Assembly: GCA_036003885.1 (NCBI GenBank)
Contig: DASYSA010000579.1
Location: 1-9,045, forward strand
Length of the DNA: 9,045 bases
From: DASYSA01 sp036003885
Lineage (GTDB): Bacteria; Acidobacteriota; Blastocatellia; UBA7656
Reading direction: 5' to 3'
Shown here: positions 1 to 6,401 of the stretch, piece after piece
Layout of the letters: the number at the start of each line of letters is the position of its first letter
How positions within the stretch are numbered: the stretch's first letter is position 1
Notes under the pieces: generated by a model
Database searches by the model: none
Told to the model about the DNA's origin: nothing
What the model saw: only the letters and a program-made list of their open reading frames with translations
Program-made: the position numbers and the translations under genes

Positions 1-1317
1 GAGCCTGAGAAACTGATGGCCCTTTATAAGCGTGCGGGCGCGAAATATTTCTTCGCCCTTGCCAACCACCACGACAACTTCGACGCCTACGATTCGAGTC
101 ATCACGCCTGGAACTCGGTCAACGTCGGCCCGAAAAGGGACATCGTCGGCACGTGGGCCAAAGTCGCGCGTGCGAACGGGCTGCGGTTCGGCGTCAGCAA
201 CCACTCGGCTCACTCATGGCACTGGTTTCAGGTGGCCTACGGGTACGATGTGGAGGGGCCGCTCGCCGGCATGCGCTACGATGCCGCGCGGCTGACGAAG
301 GCCGATGGTAAGGGCAAGTGGTGGGAGGGCCTGGACCCACAGGAACTCTACACCGGACGCAACATAGTCATACCCGACGGCATCACCACCATCAAAGCCA
401 TGAAGGAGTGGCACCAGGAGAACGATGGTGCGTGGAACGAGAACCCGCCGCCGATGAACCCGGCGTTCACCGAAAGGTGGTTCCTCCGCTGTCAGAACCT
501 CGTTGATAAGTACCAGCCCGACGTTCTCTACTTCGACAACACCGAACTGCCATTAGGCCAGGCGGGCCTTGATATTGTGGCTTACTATTACAACGCTAAT
601 CTCGTCCGCAATAAGGGCAAGCTTGAAGCCGTCGTCAACGCCAAACACATGAGGCCGGAACACGTCACCGCCGTTGTGGAGGACATCGAGCGGGGCGTCG
701 CCACCGGCATCCGCCCGCACCCGTGGCAGACCGACACCTGCATCGGCCAGTGGCACTACAGCCGCGCCATTGCTGAGCAGAACCGGTACAAGACGGTCGG
801 CCAGGTCGTAGATATGCTGCTCGACATCGTGAGCAAGAACGGCAACCTCATGCTCAGCGTTCCTGTCCGGGGCGACGGCACGATAGACGAGCACGAGGTC
901 GCATTCCTCGAGGGTATGGCAGCGTGGATGAAGACGAACGGCCAAGGCATCTTCGGCAGCCGCCCATGGACGGTCTACGGCGAAGGCCCCTCGACCGTTG
1001 AGACGCCCGAGGCGGGCCAGTTCGGCGGCGCCCGTGACGTGCGCAGCAAGCCCTACACGATTGAAGACATCCGCTTCACACATAAGGGGGACACGCTCTA
1101 CGCCTACCTGCTCGCGCCACAGCCAGCGGCGCAGGCCATCATCAAGAGCCTGGCGACGAACTCGCCACACGCCGGCGGGCGGAAAGTTAAGGACGTTACG
1201 ATCTTGGGCGGCGGCAAATCGGAGTGGTCGCAGGGCGAGCAAGGTCTCAGCGTGAAACTGCCGGAGAGGCTGCCGAGCAATGCGGCAGTCGGGCTGAAAA
1301 TCAGTCGGGTGCTGTAA
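1..1317 (+). CDS. Alpha-L-fucosidase, GH29 family (5' partial)
   Basis: The protein is predicted to hydrolyse terminal alpha-L-fucose from glycans with retention of configuration. The frame is open from base 1, so the gene is cut at its 5' end. The ATG at base 16 is probably internal, because the residues before it (EPEKL) run straight into the conserved core. GH29 landmarks appear in order: AGAKYFFALANHHDNFDAYDS (compare the family's AGAKY..LT.KHHDGF..), WNSVNVGPKRDIVG, GLRFGVSNHS, then PDVLYFDN. The Asp of YFDN (codon 535-537) sits where the family places its catalytic nucleophile. Late in the domain are NGNLMLSVPVRGDGTID and WMKTNGQGIFGSRPW, which match the conserved end of the catalytic barrel. 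The last 120 or so residues look like the C-terminal beta-sandwich. The acid/base residue is not conserved across the family and I cannot assign it. No functional link to the downstream genes is visible. Confidence 0.92.
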   Translation, partial: EPEKLMALYKRAGAKYFFALANHHDNFDAYDSSHHAWNSVNVGPKRDIVGTWAKVARANGLRFGVSNHSAHSWHWFQVAYGYDVEGPLAGMRYDAARLTKADGKGKWWEGLDPQELYTGRNIVIPDGITTIKAMKEWHQENDGAWNENPPPMNPAFTERWFLRCQNLVDKYQPDVLYFDNTELPLGQAGLDIVAYYYNANLVRNKGKLEAVVNAKHMRPEHVTAVVEDIERGVATGIRPHPWQTDTCIGQWHYSRAIAEQNRYKTVGQVVDMLLDIVSKNGNLMLSVPVRGDGTIDEHEVAFLEGMAAWMKTNGQGIFGSRPWTVYGEGPSTVETPEAGQFGGARDVRSKPYTIEDIRFTHKGDTLYAYLLAPQPAAQAIIKSLATNSPHAGGRKVKDVTILGGGKSEWSQGEQGLSVKLPERLPSNAAVGLKISRVL

Positions 1318-1510
1318 GAACAGCCGGTCATACTTAGGATCGGGGAGAAGCACGCGGGTTAGGGAGAGTTCTGATTCAGTCACTCCGAGGCCCGGTATAG
1401 ATGCGGCCAGTAGCAGCGCGATATCGGTCTTCGAGCGGGCGATGAGCAATAGTGAACGCGGGGAAATCGTCTCGAGCTGATCGAAGGGGAAGAAGGCCAA
1501 TTGTGACGAG

Positions 1511-1711
1511 CCGATCGCCTTCGCCATAGCCGACGAAATGATTTTGCCATGCGACGAGTTTGCCGTTGTTGTCTACGGCGGCTTTCAGGTATTGGAATCC
1601 ACCGGAACGATAGTAGTCGTGTTGCATATCGTCTTCGCGTGTCCACAACACTTTGACCGGCGCCCCAACGGTCTTGGAAATCGAGGCAGCTTCGCACATG
1701 TAATCAGGAGA
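1511..1711 (-). pseudogene. Remnant of a molybdopterin-binding aldehyde/isoquinoline oxidoreductase large subunit (IorB-like)
   Basis: Reading the - strand, this piece gives DYMCEAASISKTVGAPVKVL, then WTREDDMQHDYYRSGGFQYL, then KAAVDNNGKLVAWQNHFVGY and GEGDR. This matches an internal segment of the xanthine dehydrogenase/CoxL-like catalytic subunits of the isoquinoline 1-oxidoreductase beta type, where GGGFGRR..DYM.EAA precedes VGAPVK.LWTRED. Those proteins run to roughly 700 residues or more, and only about 67 are clear here. Just upstream in the - strand sense, the expected glycine-rich GGGFGRR is replaced by an unrelated reading. A neighbouring frame keeps an RRF-like string, so a frameshift is likely. 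Downstream, FPAFTI resembles the family's FPARFVP but homology then fades and the frame stops near 1376. The fragment cannot bind the molybdenum cofactor on its own. I read it as a dead remnant. Confidence 0.75.
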
Positions 1712-1804
1712 ACCGGAAATCGTCGAAGCAGCGGCGCGGGCTTTACCACCTTTTGCAACCTTTACCCCAACGAGGTGTCGCACTTTGGACAGTTGGTCGA
1801 ATGC

Positions 1805-2134
1805 AGGCCGCTCGCCCAGGGACTGTTGACCGATAAGTATCTGTCCGGCATTCCCGCCGATTCGCGCGCGGGCAAACCTCACGGATTTCTGCGACCGGAA
1901 CAGATAACCGGCGACAAGATTGCAAAAGTTCGTCACTTGCAGGACCTGGCTCGAGCGCGCGGTCAGACTCTTGCCCAACTTGCTCTGACCTGGGTGCTCA
2001 GACATCCAGAGGTCACCTCGGCCCTGATTGGCGCGAGCAAGGTTGCACAGATTGAAGACGCTGTCGGATCATTGGAAGGCACGAAGTTAGCGGCTGAAGA
2101 GTTGCGACAGATTGACGGTATTCTAGCCGGCTAA
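1805..2134 (+). pseudogene. C-terminal remnant of an aldo/keto reductase (YghZ/MgrA-like)
   Basis: About 110 residues match the C-terminal third of aldo/keto reductases of the L-glyceraldehyde 3-phosphate reductase type. These proteins reduce aldehydes and ketones with NADPH and are normally about 330 residues long. Visible landmarks are PLAQGLLTDKYLSGIP, DSRAGKPHGFL, LARARGQTLAQLALTWVLRH, then VTSALIGASKVAQIEDAVGS and a typical ending in EELRQIDGILAG before the TAA stop at 2132-2134. The SALIGAS..QI.D block is the family's cofactor-binding C-terminal signature. The N-terminal barrel strands and the catalytic Asp/Tyr/Lys/His residues are absent: upstream of PLAQG the same frame runs into sequence whose opposite strand is the oxidoreductase remnant. 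The frame stays open back to an ATG at 1538, but those residues do not look like this family. I read this as a truncated pseudogene. Confidence 0.82.
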
Positions 2135-2208
2135 TATTGTCTCGATGGATAGCGATTGCCCAATCCCTGTCCCCGGGGTAAACCGGCCGGCGCGCAGATT
2201 TGTTGGTT

Positions 2209-2245
2209 GCGGCATCTGATTTCGATTCCGAAGTCAGGGATGCGC
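2209..2245 (+). promoter_or_regulatory. Imperfect hairpin or dyad upstream of the sensor kinase gene
   Basis: GCATC (2212-2216) pairs with GATGC (2239-2243), TGA (2217-2219) with TCA (2234-2236), and TTCG (2221-2224) with CGAA (2229-2232), with a T-G wobble between the last two blocks. The loop is ATTC and GG (2237-2238) is bulged. Two more outer pairs form if G2211 is bulged. It ends 27 bases before the kinase ATG and has no T-run after it, so it is not a classical terminator. It could be a leader RNA structure or a protein-binding dyad. Confidence 0.45.
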
Positions 2246-2272
2246 CTGGGAGTTCGTTCTGAGGCGAAGTGA

Positions 2273-5200
2273 ATGACTCGGTTGCTTCAGGGCTGGTTTC
2301 TCTTCCGAGCCGTGTTCTCCGCGGTTTGGTTGGTCCTCTTCGGTTCAATTGCTCACAGTCAGCAGCTTTCCATTCGACGCTACGATGTGCGCGACGGACT
2401 GGTCCACAGCCGCGTAGTAGCGATGCACCAGGACAAAAAGGGTTACCTCTGGTTTGGCACCTGGGAAGGGCTCAGCCGGTTTGATGGCTACCAATTTACA
2501 AACTACGACACGCGGGATGGGCTTGGTGATGCTGTCATCAATGCGATAACCGACGATAAGCTCGGGCGGTTATGGGTGGCGACTAATGGTACAGGCATCG
2601 CGCGGCTGCTGGATGATCCGGCTGACGGTGGTGACTCTCCTGGCGGACGCGGGCCGAGGCGCAAGTTCGAAAATGTTCTGGTTGGGGAGTCTTCGGCTTC
2701 AAATCGTGTTAATGCCTTTCTGTTCGATGCCGACGATAGCTGCTGGTGCGCAACGGATGATGGGCTCTATCGCGCCTGGCACGACGATCGGGGCACGCCG
2801 CGGTTCGAACAGGTTGTCTCGCACGAGCCTGTCGCCGATTTCATGTGCGCATTCGCAGATAATCGCGGGCGTCTGTGGTTCGGGATCGCAGATGAAATCG
2901 TCGAAGTTGTCGCTGGCCAATTAGTTTTCTATCGCGCGCCGGATGAGGTCGCTCATCCCGCGATCACAAGTATCACTCAGGGGCAGAGCGGCGAGGTGTT
3001 GGTCGCCAATAGACTTGGTGTTTTCGAGTTCGTTGAACCGTCGAGCGACTCCAGTCGGGGAAGTTGGAGAAAATTGCCGGTGACACTCGAAACCGACCAG
3101 ATTGTTCACCAGGTACTGCTGGATCACGACGGCACCCTGTGGATGTGCACACAGAAAGGACTGATCAAGCGTAAAGATGGACAAACACTGTACACGACGG
3201 CGAATGGGTTGAGCGATAACAACGTCATCTGCCTTATTGAAGACCGAGAGGGAAACCTATGGATGGGCACCTGGGCGGGCGGCGCGTGCAAGTTGCAGGG
3301 ACGAATGATCGTCAGTTATACCCGAGCGGAAGGACTCCCGGATCAACGGATTTCAAGAGTCCTGGAAGATCAGCGCGGTCAGATCTACGCCGGCACGAGT
3401 GAGGGCGGCATCGTCCGGATCTCAGAAGGGAAAGTATCCGTGGTGCCTGGCTCCGAGGCACCGCCGTTTAACAACGTTGCGGCGCGATTTCTTCAGGATC
3501 GTCGTGGTGATTGGTGGGTCGGTACCCATCATGGTTTGTTTCGATTCCACGGCCCCGAACTTCACTTGCGCAATGGGAAAAAGTTCGGGGCGGCTGATGG
3601 CCTGGCGAACGAGGGTGTTGAAGACGTCTACGAGGAGTCGACGGGCCGTGTCTGGATCGGCACGAGCGATCGGAGTTTATCCTGGATCGATCCCAAACGA
3701 AATGGACCAACGCATTTTAATCGCGTTTCGCTCGGAGCTACTCGGCCGGGGGATTCCATAACCTGGATTGCTGGCGATTCCAGCGGTGGACTTTGGTTGG
3801 GCGCGCGCTTTGGACTCATCGGTAGAATCAAGAACGAAATGTTCCGAGCTTTCGAGCCGATCGGCGGTCTTCCCGAGACCGATCCAAGGGCAATGTTTTT
3901 TGACAGCCGCGGATGGCTCTGGATCGGTCTTAGAAGCAGAGGTGTCTCGGTCACAAAGAATCCCTCCGCCGAGCGACCGGAGTTTGTCAACTACTCAGTT
4001 GCCGACGGCCTTTCGAGCGAGTTTGTCCTGTCGATTTGCGAGGATGATTTCGGCCGAATCTATCTTGGCACGTTCAAGGGCCTCGATCGATTAGATACCA
4101 GCACTGGAGAGATCCGACACTTTACAACCGCCGACGGGCTGGCAGGAAATCTGATTTCTCATTGCATGAAAGACAGTCGCGGCAATATCTGGATTGCGAC
4201 CAGCACGGGCTTGTCGGTGCTCAATCCTCGCGCGGAAGTTTCCATCAAGCAGCCGCCGGCAGTCTATCTGAGCAGGGTTCAAGTTGCGGGCGAAGATCTG
4301 GCGATGGCCGAGACCGGGAATGTGAACCTGGCAGCGCCCGAGCTATCGTCATCGCGCAATAACCTTCTGATCGAATTTGTTGGCCTGGACTTTCAAGACG
4401 AGCAGGAGGTGAAGTATCGATACAAGCTCGAAGGAGCGGACGCCGAGTGGACCGCACCGACCGCCCAGCGCTCAGTGAACTACGCGCGGCTGGCCCCGGG
4501 CTCCTATCGGTTCTGGGTGAAGGCGATCAACCGCTCGGGCCGCGAGAGTCCTGATCCTGCAATGCTGGAGTTTCGCATCCTTCCGCCGGTCTGGCAGCGG
4601 TGGTGGTTTATGACGCTGGCCGCGCTCTTCTCGGCAACAGCCATCTACTCGATCTACCGCGTTCGAATTTCGCGACTGATCGAGCTCGAGCGCGTGCGAA
4701 CCCGCATCGCCTCCGATCTACACGACGACATTGGTTCCAATCTGTCCAAGATCGCAATACTGAGCGAAGTCGCGCACCAGCAAGCCGACGGAGCCGATTC
4801 AACGATCCAACAGCCATTATCGACGATAGCGAGAATATCGAGAGAATCAGTAGCTTCGATGAGCGATGTGGTTTGGGCAATCAACCCCGGGAAAGACTCA
4901 CTGCGAGATCTCACCAGAAGAATGCGCGCGTTTGCGAGCGATACCTTCACTGCACGCAACATAGCGTTTGAGTTTCACGCGCCTTCCGCCGTCGATCTTA
5001 AGTTGGGAGCTGATGTGCGCCGCAACATCTACCTGATCTTCAAGGAGACAGTTAACAATACCGTCCGGCACTCGAAGTGCAGCAAGGCGGTGATCGAATT
5101 TCGAATTGACGGCACCTGGCTCGAACTCAAAGTAGACGATAACGGCAAAGGCTTCGATCCTTCCGCGTTAAACGACGGCAACGGACTCCTGAACATGAAA

Positions 5201-5332
5201 AAGCGAGCCGCATTGGTGGGCGGCAAACTGGTAGTAGCTTCGAATCCCGCGTCCGGTACTCAGATTCACCTGCGGGTCCCAATCAATCGGGGTAAGTTCG
5301 CTTCGACACTCAAGAGCCTCCGACGTTCGTAG
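2273..5332 (+). CDS. Two-component sensor histidine kinase with extracytoplasmic beta-propeller (Reg_prop, Y_Y_Y, HisKA_3, HATPase)
   Basis: This is a 1019-residue membrane sensor kinase that should detect an extracytoplasmic ligand and phosphorylate a response regulator. Residues 1-29 look like a signal peptide (hydrophobic FSAVWLVLFGSIAHS, then QQL). Residues about 57-655 carry many two-component propeller repeats, such as GYLWFGTWEGLSRFDG (from 57), GNLWMGTWAGG, GDWWVGTHHGLFRF and GNIWIATSTGLSVLNP (from about 637). A Y_Y_Y-type beta domain follows at about 661-770 (KYRYKLEGADAEW, YARLAPGSYRFWVKA). One membrane segment lies at about 777-797 (WWFMTLAALFSATAIYSIY). The HisKA_3 box DLHDDIGSNLSKIAI has H817 as the expected phosphoacceptor. 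The ATPase domain has an N-box (KETVNNTVRHSKC), DDNGKGFD at 955-962 and GNGLLNM near 969. There is no receiver or DNA-binding domain, which fits a separate regulator: the gene 132 bp downstream. GAGG at 2261-2264 supports the ATG. Confidence 0.95.
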   Translation: MTRLLQGWFLFRAVFSAVWLVLFGSIAHSQQLSIRRYDVRDGLVHSRVVAMHQDKKGYLWFGTWEGLSRFDGYQFTNYDTRDGLGDAVINAITDDKLGRLWVATNGTGIARLLDDPADGGDSPGGRGPRRKFENVLVGESSASNRVNAFLFDADDSCWCATDDGLYRAWHDDRGTPRFEQVVSHEPVADFMCAFADNRGRLWFGIADEIVEVVAGQLVFYRAPDEVAHPAITSITQGQSGEVLVANRLGVFEFVEPSSDSSRGSWRKLPVTLETDQIVHQVLLDHDGTLWMCTQKGLIKRKDGQTLYTTANGLSDNNVICLIEDREGNLWMGTWAGGACKLQGRMIVSYTRAEGLPDQRISRVLEDQRGQIYAGTSEGGIVRISEGKVSVVPGSEAPPFNNVAARFLQDRRGDWWVGTHHGLFRFHGPELHLRNGKKFGAADGLANEGVEDVYEESTGRVWIGTSDRSLSWIDPKRNGPTHFNRVSLGATRPGDSITWIAGDSSGGLWLGARFGLIGRIKNEMFRAFEPIGGLPETDPRAMFFDSRGWLWIGLRSRGVSVTKNPSAERPEFVNYSVADGLSSEFVLSICEDDFGRIYLGTFKGLDRLDTSTGEIRHFTTADGLAGNLISHCMKDSRGNIWIATSTGLSVLNPRAEVSIKQPPAVYLSRVQVAGEDLAMAETGNVNLAAPELSSSRNNLLIEFVGLDFQDEQEVKYRYKLEGADAEWTAPTAQRSVNYARLAPGSYRFWVKAINRSGRESPDPAMLEFRILPPVWQRWWFMTLAALFSATAIYSIYRVRISRLIELERVRTRIASDLHDDIGSNLSKIAILSEVAHQQADGADSTIQQPLSTIARISRESVASMSDVVWAINPGKDSLRDLTRRMRAFASDTFTARNIAFEFHAPSAVDLKLGADVRRNIYLIFKETVNNTVRHSKCSKAVIEFRIDGTWLELKVDDNGKGFDPSALNDGNGLLNMKKRAALVGGKLVVASNPASGTQIHLRVPINRGKFASTLKSLRRS

Positions 5333-5388
5333 TACTGCCTTCAGCAGTCTGTAGGAAAAAACCTGATAGACTTACAGTGTACTACGAA
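5326..5388 (+). promoter_or_regulatory. Nested inverted repeat spanning the kinase stop codon
   Basis: TTCGTAGTAC (5326-5335) and GTACTACGAA (5379-5388) are perfect 10-base inverted repeats 43 bases apart. The left arm contains the kinase TAG stop (5330-5332). Inside lies a second imperfect stem, AGTCTGTAGG (5346-5355) with CCTGATAGACT (5362-5372), around an A6 loop. A competing small stem ACTGC/GCAGT (5334-5338 with 5344-5348) shares bases with both. No T-run follows, so a simple intrinsic terminator is unlikely. An attenuator-like or processing element between kinase and regulator, or a protein-binding dyad, is possible. Confidence 0.45.
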
Positions 5389-5464
5389 GAGGGCACCTAC
5401 CTGAATACGTGGGTGACTAGCGCCCTGAAAGGCTATAAACTTCGTCAGCCAGCAAAGGTACAAC

Positions 5465-6145
5465 ATGACTCAAATCGGAGTGAAGGATTCGTTGTCATCC
5501 CAAACTTCAGAAGCTATTGATGTAGCCATAATCGAGGACCAGCGCGAAGTGCGGGAAGGGCTGGTTATGTTGATAAATGGCACCGCCGGGTTTCGATGCA
5601 CCGGAAGCTTTCGCACGATGGAAGATGCGCTCCGCGACATAGAAAGAGAATTGCCGGACCTGGTACTTACTGACATCGAGTTGCCGTTTATGGATGGCAT
5701 ACAGGGCATCCGCATCCTAAAGGAGCGTCATCCGGATCTGCCGATAGTCGCGCTGACAGTCTACGACGACGATGAAAGAGTTTTTGATGCCTTGTGTGCG
5801 GGAGCATCGGGTTACCTCTTGAAGACCACCGCTCCGGCGCGGCTGCTGGAATGCTTGAGAGAAGTAGTCGGCGGCGGAGCGCCTATGTCCCCCGAGGTCG
5901 CTCGGCGTGTCATTCGGCTATTCCGCGATATCCGTCCTCCCGAACGAGCGAGCTACCGTCTCACTCCGCAAGAAACCGCGTTGCTAAGGCTGCTGGTTGA
6001 GGGGCACCACTACAAAACCGCAGCCGCGGAACTTGATGTCAGCGTCAATACCGTTTCATTCCACCTCCGCAACATCTACGAGAAACTGCAGGTCCACTCC
6101 AAGTCCGAAGCTGTAGCAAAGGCTTTGCGCAATCGACTTGTTTGA
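5465..6145 (+). CDS. Response regulator, NarL/FixJ family (REC plus LuxR-type HTH)
   Basis: This 226-residue cytoplasmic regulator should be phosphorylated by the upstream kinase and bind DNA as a dimer. The receiver domain covers about residues 18-135. The acidic pair is E24-D25 in AIIEDQREV, and the phosphoacceptor is D70 in DLVLTDIELPFMDG. The switch Thr is T98 in VALTVYDDDE, and the conserved Lys is K120 in GASGYLLKTT. The LuxR-type helix-turn-helix covers about residues 166-226 (LTPQETALLRLLVEGHHYKT, then the recognition helix region VSVNTVSFHLRNIYEKL). All key receiver residues are present, so it should be competent for phosphotransfer. It has a modest Shine-Dalgarno (AAAGG near 5454-5458). 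The 132-bp gap from the kinase is wide for tight co-translation but compatible with one operon. HisKA_3 kinases pair with this regulator family as a rule. Its targets cannot be read from the sequence. Confidence 0.95.
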   Translation: MTQIGVKDSLSSQTSEAIDVAIIEDQREVREGLVMLINGTAGFRCTGSFRTMEDALRDIERELPDLVLTDIELPFMDGIQGIRILKERHPDLPIVALTVYDDDERVFDALCAGASGYLLKTTAPARLLECLREVVGGGAPMSPEVARRVIRLFRDIRPPERASYRLTPQETALLRLLVEGHHYKTAAAELDVSVNTVSFHLRNIYEKLQVHSKSEAVAKALRNRLV

Positions 6146-6220
6146 TGCCCACCGACCGCCAGCTCCGCCCGCCTACATAGGTAGTTACCGCAGCCACTCA
6201 ATTCTAGTAAAACCATGGCT

Positions 6221-6238
6221 GGCCCTTCGTGGGCTTTC
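6221..6238 (+). terminator. Possible weak terminator after the response regulator gene
   Basis: GCCC (6222-6225) pairs with GGGC (6231-6234) around the loop TTCGT, with one outer G-T wobble, followed by TTTC. The stem is short and the T-run is poor. It lies about 75 bases after the regulator stop and would separate the two-component genes from the pseudopilin cluster. The remaining intergenic sequence (6146-6401) shows no convincing promoter to my eye. Confidence 0.3.
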
Positions 6239-6401
6239 AAGATTTCGGAATGGAAAGGGTGATTGACGGGTGGGCGATGGTTGGAGAGCGTTGCTACCGC
6301 TTGAGCCGACGCAAGATTTCGGCGGCGACATCAAATCGCGGTCAAGACCGATCGGAACCGTTCCGCCCGGCATTCTAACAACGCATTAGAGGAGTTTACA
6401 T

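Larger units (their letters stand above)
1318..2272. other. Gene-poor stretch with two gene remnants
   Basis: About 955 bp separate the fucosidase from the sensor kinase, and I find no intact gene there. Bases 1318-1510 show no convincing homology, although the - strand frame after 1511 keeps a weak FPAFTI string that may be an eroded continuation of the oxidoreductase remnant. Bases 1511-1711 (-) and 1805-2134 (+) are recognisable fragments of two unrelated enzymes and are listed separately. Bases 1712-1804 lie between them and are unassigned. Bases 2135-2272 hold the 8-bp palindrome CCCCGGGG at 2171-2178, a hairpin at 2209-2245 and the leader of the kinase gene. Long open frames cross the region on both strands, but they are not uniform in homology and do not look like real genes. 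Confidence 0.7.

Noticed and set aside
553..1527. A 324-codon open frame on the - strand, antisense to the fucosidase
   Set aside because: It lies opposite clear GH29 coding sequence, has no recognisable motif and no good start site. It is a shadow of GC-rich codon use.
1538..1804. Upstream extension of the aldo/keto reductase frame to ATG 1538
   Set aside because: The encoded residues do not resemble the family, and the opposite strand here carries the oxidoreductase remnant. The homology begins at about 1805.
1376..2005. A 209-codon open frame on the - strand as an intact gene
   Set aside because: Only its central 67 or so residues match a family; the start lies opposite the aldo/keto reductase remnant and the end has no homology. 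It is a fortuitous frame around a pseudogene fragment.
2171..2178. CCCCGGGG palindrome as an operator or element end
   Set aside because: A single short GC palindrome with no second copy and no element structure around it.
5413..5439. Promoter for the response regulator (GTGACT ... TATAAA)
   Set aside because: TATAAA at 5434-5439 is attractive, but the -35 candidate is poor and the spacing of 15 is short. Not supportable by eye.
6173..6184. CTAC-ATAG-GTAG hairpin after the response regulator
   Set aside because: Only four pairs and no T-run; expected by chance in a region of this size.
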